A DNA stretch of 64,000 nucleotides from Streptomyces misionensis (lineage in GTDB: Bacteria; Actinomycetota; Actinomycetes; Streptomycetales; Streptomycetaceae), in the NCBI RefSeq assembly GCF_900104815.1, contig NZ_FNTD01000004.1, forward strand, positions 3,736,501-3,800,500, read 5' to 3'. Positions 1 to 9,117 of the stretch are shown one piece after another (within the stretch, counting starts at the first letter, position 1; every line of letters begins with the position of its first letter). The position numbers and the translations under genes were made by a program. The notes beneath the pieces were generated by a model. It saw nothing but the letters and a program-made list of their open reading frames with translations, was not told the DNA's origin and made no database searches.

Positions 1-97
1 GCACGACCCGGAGCCGCGAGCCGTCGAACACGGACTGGGAGACACGCGACACGTCCCGTGCCGGCGCTTCTGACAGACGTTCAGAGGTGGTGGTCAT
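1..97 (-). CDS. 5' end of an unidentified gene, cut by the window edge
   Basis: An ATG at 97 on the minus strand is preceded at good spacing by an AAGGAG ribosome binding site (within 102-115). About 32 codons are visible, beginning MTTTSERLSEAPARDVSR, with an open frame to the window edge. The visible part is too short and polar to assign a family. It is divergent from the FAD hydroxylase gene at 307, so the 209 bases between them should hold two promoters. Confidence 0.6.
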   Translation of the reverse strand, partial: MTTTSERLSEAPARDVSRVSQSVFDGSRLRVV

Positions 98-306
98 GGT
101 GCGGACATCTCCTTGGCGGGGGTTCTCGGGTGCGCCGGTCACCGCCGTGACGCGACGTCAGCGCTTCTTGATCCTGTGCCGCTGTCCGTGAGCCCGCGAC
201 TCGTAGGAACCACGTGGGTGATCCAGGGCGCAAATGGCCCCAATCATGTGGATAGCGGGCATGAAAGTGACAGGCGCTCGTACGCACCCCTGCTCTGGAG
301 GCCTCG

Positions 307-1947
307 ATGCATCACCCAGCCGACCACCGGGTCCCCGTCCTCATCGTGGGCGGCTCTCTGGTGGGCCTGTCCACATCCCTGTTCCTGGGCCGCCTCGGCG
401 TACGCCATCTGCTCGTCGAGCGGCACGCCGGGACCTCCCACCACCCCCGCGGACGGGGCAACAACGTCCGGACGATGGAGCTGTTCCGGGTGGCCGGCAT
501 CGAGCCGGACATCAAGGCGGCGGCCTCCCTGCTCGCCGACAACCACGGCATCCTGCAGACCCCGACCCTCGTCGGCGACGCCGGGGAGTGGCTGTTCCGG
601 GAGATCGACCCCGGCGGCGGCCTGAAGAAGTTCAGCCCCACCGCCTGGTGCCTGTGCAGCCAGAACGACCTCGAACCGGTGCTGGTGGACAGCGCCCGCG
701 AACTCGGCGGCGACCTGCGCTACCACCACGAGATGGAGTCCTTCGAACAGGACGCCGACGGGGTGACCGCCGTCGTCCGCGACCGCTCCACCGACGAGCG
801 CTACACCGTCCGGGCGGACTACCTCGTCGCCGCGGACGGCCCCCGCAGCCCCGTCCGCCACGCCCTCGGCATCGGCCGGAGCGGCCCCGGCGACCTGTTC
901 GCCAACGTCAGCGTCACCTTCGAATCCACCCGGCTGGCCGACGTCGTCGGCGACCGCCGCTTCATCTGCTGCTACCTCACCCACCCGGACGCCGACGGCG
1001 CCCTGCTCCCCGTCGACAACAAGGAGCGCTGGGTCTTCCACGCCCCCTGGCACCCCGAACTCGGCGAAACGCTGGAGGAGTTCACCGAGGAGCGGCTCCA
1101 GCGGCACATCGCCGCCGCCGTCGGCGTGCCCGGCCTGGACGTGAGAATCACCGGGATGGCCTCCTGGCGTGCCGCCGAACGGGTCGCCGACTCCTACTCG
1201 TCCGGCCGGGTCTTCCTCGCCGGCGACTCCGCCCACGAGATGTCCCCCACCGGCGCCTTCGGCTCCAACACCGGCATCCAGGACGCCCACAACCTCGCCT
1301 GGAAGCTCGCCGCCGTCCTCGACGGCTGGGCCTCCCCCGCCCTCCTCGACACCTACGGCTCGGAGCGCCGCCCGGTCGCCGTCGCCACCAGCGCCCGCGC
1401 CTCCGCACGCTCCGTCGAGCACAGCCACCCCGGCTTCGCCCCCGCCCCCGGCGTCGGCGGCGCCAAGCGCGGCGGCATCCTCAACGTCGTCCTCGGCTAC
1501 CACTACCCGCAGGGCGCCGCCCTCGGCACCGACCCCGCGGCGCCGGTCATCCCCGACAACGTCGCCCTCACCGGCCGCCCCGGCACCCGCGCCCCGCACC
1601 TGTGGCTGCGCCAGGCCGCCCGGCGGCTGTCCACCCTCGACCTCTACGAGCGCTCCATGGTGCTGCTCACCGACGCCCCCGACGACGCGGGCTGGTACGA
1701 CGCCGCCCGGCGCATCGCCGCCACGGACGGCGTCCGCCTGGACGCCTATCGCATCGGCCCGGGCGCCGACGCCGACCTGATGTACGACACCGAGGGCGCC
1801 GACTGGGCCGCCCTGCACGGCGTCACCGCCGACGGCGCCGTCCTGGTCCGCCCGGACGGCTTCGTCGCCTGGCGCGCGGACGCCGCGGTCCCCGACCCGG
1901 AGACGGCCCTGAGGGAGGCCCTGAAGACGGTCCTGCGCACGGGCTGA
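307..1947 (+). CDS. FAD-dependent aromatic hydroxylase (PHBH/PheA-type monooxygenase)
   Basis: A 546-residue flavoprotein monooxygenase expected to use NAD(P)H and O2 to hydroxylate an aromatic or polyketide substrate in the cytosol. The N-terminal Rossmann motif is a VGGSLVGLSTSLFL variant followed about 20 residues on by an acidic ER pair. The middle DG motif (YLVAADGPRSPVRHALG) and the second FAD motif (RVFLAGDSAHEMSPTGAFG) are both clear. The C-terminal 130 residues fit the thioredoxin-like tail of the aromatic-polyketide hydroxylase subgroup. The ATG follows a GGAG at 297-300. It stands alone between a divergent partial gene and a terminator. Whether it serves the acyl cluster at 5.6 kb is unknown. 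The substrate cannot be read from the sequence. Confidence 0.88.
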   Translation: MHHPADHRVPVLIVGGSLVGLSTSLFLGRLGVRHLLVERHAGTSHHPRGRGNNVRTMELFRVAGIEPDIKAAASLLADNHGILQTPTLVGDAGEWLFREIDPGGGLKKFSPTAWCLCSQNDLEPVLVDSARELGGDLRYHHEMESFEQDADGVTAVVRDRSTDERYTVRADYLVAADGPRSPVRHALGIGRSGPGDLFANVSVTFESTRLADVVGDRRFICCYLTHPDADGALLPVDNKERWVFHAPWHPELGETLEEFTEERLQRHIAAAVGVPGLDVRITGMASWRAAERVADSYSSGRVFLAGDSAHEMSPTGAFGSNTGIQDAHNLAWKLAAVLDGWASPALLDTYGSERRPVAVATSARASARSVEHSHPGFAPAPGVGGAKRGGILNVVLGYHYPQGAALGTDPAAPVIPDNVALTGRPGTRAPHLWLRQAARRLSTLDLYERSMVLLTDAPDDAGWYDAARRIAATDGVRLDAYRIGPGADADLMYDTEGADWAALHGVTADGAVLVRPDGFVAWRADAAVPDPETALREALKTVLRTG

Positions 1948-1957
1948 CCAGCGTGGA

Positions 1958-1997
1958 AACGGCGCGGGGCGACCCGATGGGCGGTCCCCGCGCCGTT
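1958..1997. terminator. Bidirectional hairpin terminator
   Basis: A perfect 12-bp inverted repeat, AACGGCGCGGGG (1958-1969) and CCCCGCGCCGTT (1986-1997), with a 16-base loop. It sits between the convergent hydroxylase and secreted-protein genes and can serve both. Confidence 0.8.
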
Positions 1998-2005
1998 CCG
2001 GGGAG

Positions 2006-3367
2006 TCAGTTCACGTCGAAGAAATAGGTGTAGGTGGCCAGCTGGATCCCGTCGGCGGTCGTCGCGTAGACGTTCACGGCGTAGGAGCCGCTGTCGGGCG
2101 GGGTCCAGTCGATCGTGGCCGTACCGTCCGCTTCCGCGTCCACGGTCTGCTCGGTTCCGCCCCAGTCGAAGGAGTACGTGTAGCTCACGATGTCCTTCAC
2201 CTTGGGCTCGAACGTGAAGGTGCCGGTATCACCGGCCCCGCCGCCCGCGCCGTTCTCGGGAAAGTCGTCCGAACGCACGGTGGGCGTGGTGTCGGCCCAC
2301 GCGTACCACGAGGCCGCGTTGCTGACCCAGCCGTCGGCGCTCTTGCTGCTCACCTCGACGCGCTCACCGCTGACGCCGTCGAAGGTGAACGGCATGTGGG
2401 CGATGCCGTCCGCCGCCGCGTCGACGGTCGTCGTCCCGTCGTGCCGGCCGCCGAAGGTCGTCACGGAGTAACTGACGACCGGGCTCGCCGACTGGAGGGC
2501 GGGATCGGGCGCGAGCGTGAGGACGTCCTTCTTGCCGAACTCGGGGGAGGCCGTGGCCGGGGTGATCGTCGGCGCCGTCGAAGCGACCATGAAGAAGTAC
2601 TCCGCCGTCTTCATCGACGGGTTGCCGGCCCGGTCCCGGGCGGAGACGTAGAGCGTCATCGGTCCCGCGCCGGCCGGCGGGACCAGGGTCACCGTGGCCG
2701 TGCCGCCGTCGGCCCGCACGAAGTCGGCCGGATCGTCGTGGTAAGGGTCGCTGCCGGACGCCGGCACCGGAAGGTCCTGCTGCCAGCCGAACTCGAAGCC
2801 CTCCACGTCGTCGGCACCGTTGGCGTCGAAGGTGAAGCGCACCGGCTCGCCACCCTGGTCGAGCCGACCCTCCGGGTAGTTCGAGGAGGAGACCACCGGC
2901 GTCGGCGGATGGGTGTCGTCGATGGTGACGTAGCACGGGGCGGACCAGTCGGAGGCGTCGTTCCCGACCACCGTCTGTGCCTGCCAGGCGTAGGTCTGCC
3001 CGTCGGCGAGATCGTCGGTCGGCACGTTGACCCCCGCCTCGGACCCGATGACGGCAGGTCGGGACAACGTGCTGGTCCGCGACGGATCGGACACCGGCCA
3101 CAGACGGTAGTTCAGGGACAACTGGCTGTTGTCGGCCGGGTCGGTGTCTCCCGGCACGGCGCCGATGGAGAGACCTTGCAGACCTTCGGCGAGATAAGCG
3201 GGTGCGTCGGCGTCGGTCGCGCACACCTTGTCACCGTTCAGGAGCCCAGTGGGCGTCGCAGGCGTCGCGCTCGCCGCCATCGCCGGCGATGCCAGCGCCA
3301 GCGCCAGTCCCAGCGCTCCCGCAGAAGCGAGGACGACGCGCGTGCGTGCGCCCCGGTGTCTTCGCAT
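2006..3367 (-). CDS. Secreted multi-domain Ig/fibronectin-like protein of unknown function
   Basis: A 453-residue exported protein. The signal peptide has a basic start (MRRHRGARTR), a hydrophobic VVLASAGALGLALALA core and a likely cut after SPAMA. The rest is beta-rich, with repeated phrases such as DTHPPTPVVSSSNYPEG, VSARDRAGNPSMKTAEYFF and STAPTITPATASPEF. These are typical of tandem Ig-like or fibronectin-III-like modules in Streptomyces surface proteins. ATG 3367 is preferred over GTG 3376 because a GAGGAG lies 8 bases upstream of the ATG and overlaps the GTG. No catalytic domain is seen. It is transcribed alone, with the terminator at 1958-1997 downstream. Confidence 0.75.
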   Translation of the reverse strand: MRRHRGARTRVVLASAGALGLALALASPAMAASATPATPTGLLNGDKVCATDADAPAYLAEGLQGLSIGAVPGDTDPADNSQLSLNYRLWPVSDPSRTSTLSRPAVIGSEAGVNVPTDDLADGQTYAWQAQTVVGNDASDWSAPCYVTIDDTHPPTPVVSSSNYPEGRLDQGGEPVRFTFDANGADDVEGFEFGWQQDLPVPASGSDPYHDDPADFVRADGGTATVTLVPPAGAGPMTLYVSARDRAGNPSMKTAEYFFMVASTAPTITPATASPEFGKKDVLTLAPDPALQSASPVVSYSVTTFGGRHDGTTTVDAAADGIAHMPFTFDGVSGERVEVSSKSADGWVSNAASWYAWADTTPTVRSDDFPENGAGGGAGDTGTFTFEPKVKDIVSYTYSFDWGGTEQTVDAEADGTATIDWTPPDSGSYAVNVYATTADGIQLATYTYFFDVN

Positions 3368-3558
3368 GGCTTCCACTCCTCAAACGCCAGGACCCGGCGC
3401 CCCCGTGGACGTCGGCCTCCGGGCGACGGAGGGATCGTAGGGGAGTTGCCTGAGGGGGACGCGTCAATTATCGGGCTTGCCCGGGGCGGTGGGCGAACAC
3501 CGTCGAGCAGATGCGCAGCTGGGCTGACGGGCGCGCCGCCCGTCAGCCCCCCGGTCCC

Positions 3559-4464
3559 TCAAGCCGTCAGTTCTCTCCCGATCTCCGTCAACGCCTCGAT
3601 CACGACCCGTACCGCCGGACGCACCGCGGCCTCCGGCCGCCACACCGCGTAGATCCTGCGGCTGAGGACGGGTTCGACCGGCAGGGCCACCACGTCCGGC
3701 GGGAGGTGGCCCAGGCCCAGGCCGGGGACCATCGCGAGGCCCACGCCGGCGGCGACCAGGGCGAGCTGGGTGGGGTGTTCGGCCACCACGTGGACGATGC
3801 GGGGTTCGGCGCCCTGCTCACGCATGGTGTGCATGAGCCATTCGTGGCAGGTCGAGCGCTGGGGCCGGCTGATCCAGGACGCGTCGAGGAGTTCGCCGAT
3901 GCGTACGGCGGGACGGTCGGTCAGGGCGTGGTCCGCGGGCAGCGCCACCCTTGCCGTGTCCACCATGAGCAGGCGCCTTCTCAGCTTCCCCGGCCAGGAG
4001 ATCGGCATGTGTTCCCAGTCCTGGGCGATGGCGACGTCCAGTTCACCTCGCTCCACCTGCGGCAGCGGGGAGTCGTGGTCCACCTCCCGTACGCGTACCT
4101 CCAGTTGGGGCGCGCGCTCGGCGAGGAGCCGCAGGGCCCGCGGCACCACGCCGCGCGCCGCGGTGGGGAAGGCGCCCAGGGTCAGCCGGCCCACGGGATG
4201 GTCGTTGTGCGACTGGAGTTCGGCCTCGGTCTCGTCGACCAGGGCCAGGATGTGCCGGGCGCGCTCCGCCAAAAGCAGTGCGGTGGGCGTGAGTTCCACG
4301 CCGCGGCCGGTGCGGGTGACCAGTTGGTGGCCGGTCTCCTGTTCGAGCTTGCGAAGGTGCTGGGAGACGGCCGAGGGCGTCAGGTGCAGCACCGCGGCCG
4401 CCCCGCTGACCGAGCCGTGGGCGGCCACGGCCTGCAAACTGCGGAGTCGTTCCAGGTTCAGCAT
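3559..4464 (-). CDS. LysR-family transcriptional regulator
   Basis: A 301-residue LysR regulator. The N-terminal winged helix-turn-helix (LERLRSLQAVAAHGSVSGAA to SAVSQHLRKLEQETG) is followed by a long linker helix and a substrate-binding domain from about residue 90 (GRLTLGAFPTAARGVVP). It is divergent from the EamA exporter gene, 75 bases away. By the usual LysR arrangement it probably controls that exporter and itself in response to a small molecule. The inducer is not identifiable. Confidence 0.9.
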   Translation of the reverse strand: MLNLERLRSLQAVAAHGSVSGAAAVLHLTPSAVSQHLRKLEQETGHQLVTRTGRGVELTPTALLLAERARHILALVDETEAELQSHNDHPVGRLTLGAFPTAARGVVPRALRLLAERAPQLEVRVREVDHDSPLPQVERGELDVAIAQDWEHMPISWPGKLRRRLLMVDTARVALPADHALTDRPAVRIGELLDASWISRPQRSTCHEWLMHTMREQGAEPRIVHVVAEHPTQLALVAAGVGLAMVPGLGLGHLPPDVVALPVEPVLSRRIYAVWRPEAAVRPAVRVVIEALTEIGRELTA

Positions 4465-4539
4465 GGTGAATGCCTGCTACAAACAGAACTCACAAAACCT
4501 CGCTTGTCGTGGGCTTCCCTCGATCCCAGAGTGGTGGTC

Positions 4540-5517
4540 ATGGAATCAGTCTCCTCCGCGACCGAGAGCGCGACCGGCAACGCGACCGACAGCGGGGGTG
4601 CCGCCCCGTTCCCGAGTGCACCTTCTCCCGATCAGCGCCCCGGCCTCGACTGGCGCATCCGCTTCCTGCTACTGGCCCTGGTCTGGGGTCTCAGCTTCCT
4701 CTTCGTCAAGGTCAGCGGCGAGGCGTTCGCGCCGCTTCAGGTCGCCCTGGGCCGGGTCGCGTTCGGGGCAGTCGCGTTGCTGGTCGTGCTGGTGGTCAAG
4801 CGGGACACCCTGCCCCGCCGGCCGGCGCTGTGGCTGCACCTCGCCGTCGCCGGCTTCCTGCTGAACGCCCTGCCGTTCACGCTCTTCGCCTACTCGGAGC
4901 AGCGCATCACCTCCGCGCTCGCCGGCATCTGCAACGCCACGACTCCGCTGTTCACCCTGCTCGTGGCGATGACGGCGCTGCCGAGCGAGCGGCCCAACCG
5001 GAACCGGCTGGCCGGCATGGCCATCGGTTTCCTCGGTGTGCTCGTGGTCTTCGGCATCTGGAACGGCGCCGACGTCGGCGACCCGCTGGGCGCGGGCCTG
5101 GCACTGACGGCCGCGCTGAGCATGGGCGCCGGCTGGGTGTACGTCCGCCGTTTCCTCACGGACTCCGGGCACTCCAGCGTGTCACTGTCCGCGGCCCAGT
5201 TGACCGCCGGCGCGGTCGAACTGGCCCTGGTCACACCGTTCCTGACGTCGTTCCCGCACGCGTTCCCGCTCGCCCAGTCGCTGTCCCTGCTCACCCTCGG
5301 CACCGTCGGCACGGGCATCGCCTTCCTGATCCAGTACGGGCTGGTGCGGGACGCGGGCGCCACCGTCGCGTCCATGGTGACGTACCTCGTCCCCATCATC
5401 TCCACCGTCGCCGGCGTCATCGTGCTGGGCGAGACGCTGAACTGGCACCAGCCCGTGGGGGCCGTGGTGATCCTCGCCGGTGCCGCGCTCTCGCAGCGCA
5501 AGACTCCCTCGAAGTAA
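4540..5517 (+). CDS. EamA-family (DMT superfamily) membrane exporter
   Basis: A 325-residue protein with about ten hydrophobic helices in two EamA repeats, the first from FLLLALVWGLSFLFVKV and the second from LGAGLALTAALSMGAGWVYV. The N-terminal 40 residues are polar and Ser/Ala-rich. It is probably an exporter of metabolites or amino-acid-like compounds at the cytoplasmic membrane. The frame is open far upstream, but ATG 4540 gives the usual start just before the polar leader; GTG 4531 is an alternative. It is divergent from the LysR gene, and the ACP operon starts 86 bases downstream, so it could export that cluster's product. That link is inferred only from position. Confidence 0.85.
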   Translation: MESVSSATESATGNATDSGGAAPFPSAPSPDQRPGLDWRIRFLLLALVWGLSFLFVKVSGEAFAPLQVALGRVAFGAVALLVVLVVKRDTLPRRPALWLHLAVAGFLLNALPFTLFAYSEQRITSALAGICNATTPLFTLLVAMTALPSERPNRNRLAGMAIGFLGVLVVFGIWNGADVGDPLGAGLALTAALSMGAGWVYVRRFLTDSGHSSVSLSAAQLTAGAVELALVTPFLTSFPHAFPLAQSLSLLTLGTVGTGIAFLIQYGLVRDAGATVASMVTYLVPIISTVAGVIVLGETLNWHQPVGAVVILAGAALSQRKTPSK

Positions 5518-5603
5518 TCATCCTCAAGCGTTTTGGAAACTCTCATGAAATACCCGAACCGTAGGTTGAATATCACTTCGGAAAGCCTGAAAGGAAAACC
5601 ACT

Positions 5604-5864
5604 GTGTCTGCATCCGGCACCATCAAGAAGATACTCGTCTCGGACATCTACGTAGAGGTCCCGGTCGAGCAGATAGGCGAGCAGGACAGTCTGCGGGACG
5701 TGCTGGGAGTGGACTCCCTCGGCTTCGTCGAACTGCGCGTCCAGCTCGAGGAGGCCTTCGACATCGCCATCTCCGACGACGACTTCACCCCGGAGCACTT
5801 CGCCAGCGTCGCGTCCCTGACCTCGCTGGTAGAAAGCCTGAAGGCAGCAGCAGCCACCGCTTGA
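5604..5864 (+). CDS. Acyl carrier protein
   Basis: An 86-residue acidic ACP. The phosphopantetheine attachment site is Ser38 in GVDSLGFVEL, followed by an acidic helix (LEEAFDIAISDDDF). The start is GTG 5604 with an AAAGGA site upstream. It is the first gene of a seven-gene run with overlaps or tiny gaps, and its stop overlaps the ketosynthase TTG by three bases. A discrete ACP beside a discrete ketosynthase indicates type II (dissociated) acyl assembly rather than a modular PKS. The 86 bases upstream are noticeably AT-richer than their surroundings and probably contain the operon promoter. Confidence 0.92.
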   Translation: MSASGTIKKILVSDIYVEVPVEQIGEQDSLRDVLGVDSLGFVELRVQLEEAFDIAISDDDFTPEHFASVASLTSLVESLKAAAATA

Positions 5865-7063
5865 CCGATGCCTCGGACAGCGCCGAACGGCGCGTGAGAC
5901 ACGAATGGAGCGATGTGGCCGACACCGCCACGCCGGAGCTGTACGTCACCGGAATCGGCTGGGAGACACCTCTCGGGAATTCCGTGGACGACGTATGGAA
6001 AAAGCTGCTTGAAGGAAAGTCGGGAATTACCGACACGCCTTCCGCGATTCCGGTTCGAAGTCCGCTGACAGCCATGGTGCCGACCGTTTCGGTATCCGCT
6101 GAACCCCACCTCCGACAGCAGGAACTCGCCGTACGTGCCGCGCAGGCGGCACTGGCCGACGCCGGAATTCCACCGGACGGCCCGGACACCGAGTTGATCC
6201 TCGGGACGAGTTACGCGGGAAACCTCGACGATCCCGACGTCCCCTCCCTCTACGACTGGGCCCGCCGCACGGCCGACCGGATCGGCTTCCCCGGCGCGCC
6301 GCTGTGTGTGACGACCGCCTGTTCCGCCGGGTCCGACGCCGTCCTGATGGGCGCCGAGCTGATCCGCTCGGGGCGCCGCGAGGTCTGCGTCTGTGTCGGT
6401 GTCGACGTCGTCACCGCCGCCAAGCGGCTGGGCCACTCCCTGCTCGGCACGATGAGCACCGAGGCCCTGCGCGCGTTCGACACCAGGCACAACGGCATGG
6501 TCCTCGGCGAGGGCGCCGGCGTCCTCGTCCTCGAGTCCGCGGCGCACGCCCGCCACCGGTCCGCACGGGTGCACGCCGTACTGCGCGGCGCGGGCTCCGC
6601 GAACGACGCCGCCGGCATGACCGCCCCCGATCCCAGCGGCCGCAGCGTCTGCCTGGCCGTGGAACGGGCCCTGACCGGCAGCGGCCTGAGCACCGACGAC
6701 ATCGCCGTGGTGAGCGCGCACGGCACCGGCACCCCCGTCAACGACGCCGTGGAGTCCACCAGCCTGCGGGCGCTGTTCGGCACCGGCCCGCACGGCCCCG
6801 TCGTCTACGGCACCAAGGGCGCGCTGGGCCACAGCCTCGGCGCCTGCGGGACCATCGAGGCCATCACCCTGATCAAGGCCCTCTCCGATCGCGAAGTACC
6901 CGCCGTCCAGGGCCTGGAGACCCCGATGGAGGACTTCCCGCTGCCGCTGCCGGTCGGCAGGCCGAGTCCGGTGCCGCCGGGCCCGGGGCTCAGCCTGACG
7001 CTGGGCTTCGGCGGCTTCAACACCGCGCTGCTGTTCTCCGTGCCGGGAGGCGACGATGACTGA
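5861..7063 (+). CDS. Beta-ketoacyl-ACP synthase (KAS II/type II PKS-like)
   Basis: About 400 residues of the condensing-enzyme family, carrying out decarboxylative Claisen condensation of a malonyl unit onto an acyl-ACP. The Cys-His-His triad is intact: Cys154 in TTACSAGS, His287 in SAHGTGTPVND and His324 in KGALGHSLGACG (numbered from 5861). The C-terminal GFGGFNTALLF is typical. The TTG at 5861 overlaps the ACP stop. GTG 5915 has its own GGAG and is a serious alternative start, because the first ~18 residues are not typical of the family. The gene overlaps the next by eight bases. No ketoreductase or dehydratase of FAS type is present, so the beta-keto group may be kept or handled by the downstream AKR or AfsA-like protein. 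Confidence 0.9.
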   Translation: MTDASDSAERRVRHEWSDVADTATPELYVTGIGWETPLGNSVDDVWKKLLEGKSGITDTPSAIPVRSPLTAMVPTVSVSAEPHLRQQELAVRAAQAALADAGIPPDGPDTELILGTSYAGNLDDPDVPSLYDWARRTADRIGFPGAPLCVTTACSAGSDAVLMGAELIRSGRREVCVCVGVDVVTAAKRLGHSLLGTMSTEALRAFDTRHNGMVLGEGAGVLVLESAAHARHRSARVHAVLRGAGSANDAAGMTAPDPSGRSVCLAVERALTGSGLSTDDIAVVSAHGTGTPVNDAVESTSLRALFGTGPHGPVVYGTKGALGHSLGACGTIEAITLIKALSDREVPAVQGLETPMEDFPLPLPVGRPSPVPPGPGLSLTLGFGGFNTALLFSVPGGDDD

Positions 7064-7661
7064 TTCCCGTACGCCGGCCGACCTGGCCTCCGTCGGGTAC
7101 GCGGAGATCGTCACCGACGCGCCGGAGCGCCACTCCCGCAACGGGTCGTCCTTGTTCGCCGATCCCTTGGCGTGGCTGATGGCCGAGGCCGCCGAGGCCG
7201 CCGCACGGGACTGCCGCCCCGGTCTGACGGAGATCGGCGACCTGTCCGAGATCGGCGACCTGGTCGGCGTGATCGCGATCAGCGAGGTGTGCACGCTCGA
7301 CACCATGCGCCAGATCGCCCGGGCCACGCCCCGGGGAAGGCTGTCGCCGCTGAAGTTCGCCGGCGCCAACCCGGGCTCGCTCGCCGGACTCGCCTGCATC
7401 CGGCAGGGGTTCCGCGGTCCGACACTCACCCTCTCCATGCCGCCGGCCGCGGCCCTGCCCACGGCCCTGGACGTGGCCGCCGGCTGGTTCGGCCGGGGCA
7501 GCGCCCGCTACGTCCTGCTCGGCACCCACCGGCAGGACGGTGACACCCACGCCGTCCGGTGCGCCGTACTGCAGTCCGTCCGCGCTCCCGAGCCGCACGC
7601 GGAGTCCGCGCTCGCCCGCCTCGCGGCACCGGTCCCCGCGACCGTCGCCGCGACCAGCTGA
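7056..7661 (+). CDS. Short ketosynthase-like protein without active-site cysteine
   Basis: A 201-residue protein that reads like the first half of a condensing enzyme. It has a FAGANPGSLAGLACIRQGFRG stretch, then TLTLSMPPAAALPTALDVAA where a ketosynthase would carry its nucleophilic Cys, then RYVLLGTHRQ. The catalytic Cys is absent and the C-terminal His-bearing half is missing. ATG 7056 lies within the end of the upstream KS gene, which suggests translational coupling and a partner role. By analogy with chain-length factors, it may form a heterodimer with the KS. It may instead be a remnant. The frame is intact with normal codon use, which argues against simple decay. Confidence 0.65.
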   Translation: MTDSRTPADLASVGYAEIVTDAPERHSRNGSSLFADPLAWLMAEAAEAAARDCRPGLTEIGDLSEIGDLVGVIAISEVCTLDTMRQIARATPRGRLSPLKFAGANPGSLAGLACIRQGFRGPTLTLSMPPAAALPTALDVAAGWFGRGSARYVLLGTHRQDGDTHAVRCAVLQSVRAPEPHAESALARLAAPVPATVAATS

Positions 7662-7678
7662 ACGAGGTGTCCTCTCCC

Positions 7679-9088
7679 ATGCTCACCCGACCTCTCGCCG
7701 TGGACCTGGGCATCAGCCGGGACGATGTCGTCTCGCTGCTCGCCCGTACCCTCGACCTTGGCCGGCCCGGCGACGCGCCCGACGGCCCCGACTTCGACAC
7801 CGTCGCGGCCGACTTCGCGCGCCTCGGTCTGCGCGAGGGAACCCCCGTCGTCATCGCCCTCGCCAACGGCACCCACCTGCTCAAGCAGTACTTCGCCGTC
7901 CTCCTCGGCGGCTGCGTCCCGATCTCCGTCGCCCCCTCGACCCCGTCCGCCCGCGTCAACGCACTGGCCGGGCATCTGCGCGCCGGGGCACTCGTCGCCG
8001 CACGCGTCGACCCGGCCCGCTACGGCGCCGACCGGGTGCACCAGGTCGGCGAGCAACAGGCCGTACTCCTGCCGGCCGGCGGGCCGCAGGGAGCGTACGC
8101 ACCGGGCCACGCGCTGATGCTCACCTCGGGCACCTCGGGCATGTTCAGCGCCTGTCTGCACCGGGTCGACTCGCTCCTGCGCAACGCGCGCCGGCACGCT
8201 GCCGCGGTGGGCACGCGGGCCGACGACCGGCTGCTGATCACGCTGCCGCTCTACTACTCGTACGCGATCGTCGCCCAGGCCCTGACCGCCCTGGTGACCG
8301 GGGCCGGGCTCGTCATCTCCGGACCGCCGTTCAACCCGGCCGGCTACCGTTCGGCCGTCGTCCGGCACGGCGTGACCTCGTCCTCCATCACCCCCACCAT
8401 CGCCCGCCAGCTGGTGGAGACGGGGGAGCGGCTGCCGTCCCCGCTGCGGTCGCTCGCGGTCGGCGGCGACCGGATGGACCCGGTGCACGTCGCCGGTCTT
8501 CTCTCGCTCAACCCCACGGGCGAGCTGTACGTCACCTACGGCCTCACCGAGGCCGGCCCCCGGGTGGCCACGCTGGCCGCCCACGCCGAACCCGCGCACC
8601 GCCACGCGTCGGTGGGCCTGCCGCTCGCCGGGGTCGGCGCCACGATCCGCGAACCCGGGCCGGACGGCGTCGGGGAACTCCTGGTGGCCACCGACACGGC
8701 GCTGCTGCGCAAGGTCGGCCCCGCCGCGCGCCAACCGCTCCTGGAACCCGGCCTGGTCGCCACCGGCGACCTGTTCCGGCGCGATGACGACGGCTATCTG
8801 TACTACGAGGGCCGGCTCTCCGACTTCGTGGTGGTCCGCGGCGAGAAGGTCTCCCTCTTCACCGTCCGGCAGGCCGCGCAGACCATCCCCGGTGTCGCCC
8901 GCGCGATTCCCCGGGTCAGCCGGGACGCGGACGGCGAGACACGCATCGACCTCGAAGTCCACGCCTCCGAACCGGTCCTGGTCACCGACGACATGGTCCA
9001 CGAGGCGCTGCGACCGCTGCTGCTGCGCAGCGAACGCCCCGCCGAGATCACGGTCGTTCCCGTCTCGGCGACCGTCCAGCACAAGTGA
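7679..9088 (+). CDS. Acyl/aryl-AMP ligase (ANL superfamily)
   Basis: A 469-residue adenylate-forming enzyme that should activate a carboxylic acid with ATP and load it on the ACP. The phosphate-binding loop is LMLTSGTSGMF. The A5-type motif is YVTYGLTEAGPR, and the hinge region is ATGDLFRRDDDGYLYYEGRLSDFVVVRGEKV. The usual C-terminal catalytic lysine appears as the very last residue (SATVQHK). ATG 7679 was chosen; GTG 7667 is a close alternative. The region before the P-loop is short and lacks long insertions, as in stand-alone ligases that feed carrier proteins. Substrate specificity cannot be read off. Confidence 0.87.
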   Translation: MLTRPLAVDLGISRDDVVSLLARTLDLGRPGDAPDGPDFDTVAADFARLGLREGTPVVIALANGTHLLKQYFAVLLGGCVPISVAPSTPSARVNALAGHLRAGALVAARVDPARYGADRVHQVGEQQAVLLPAGGPQGAYAPGHALMLTSGTSGMFSACLHRVDSLLRNARRHAAAVGTRADDRLLITLPLYYSYAIVAQALTALVTGAGLVISGPPFNPAGYRSAVVRHGVTSSSITPTIARQLVETGERLPSPLRSLAVGGDRMDPVHVAGLLSLNPTGELYVTYGLTEAGPRVATLAAHAEPAHRHASVGLPLAGVGATIREPGPDGVGELLVATDTALLRKVGPAARQPLLEPGLVATGDLFRRDDDGYLYYEGRLSDFVVVRGEKVSLFTVRQAAQTIPGVARAIPRVSRDADGETRIDLEVHASEPVLVTDDMVHEALRPLLLRSERPAEITVVPVSATVQHK

Positions 9089-9117
9089 ACCGGACCAGCA
9101 GGCAAAGGAGCGACACC

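Noticed and set aside
244..1818. Long open frames antisense to or shifted from the FAD hydroxylase, and many similar ones through the window
   Set aside because: In such GC-rich DNA alternative frames stay open by chance. Their translations are Arg/Pro/Ala/Gly-rich without family motifs, while the annotated frame carries clear motifs.
5557..5567. AACCGTAGGTT before the ACP gene as an autoregulatory-element (ArpA-type) operator
   Set aside because: Only a 4-base dyad; the longer conserved ARE pattern is not visible and no receptor gene is adjacent.
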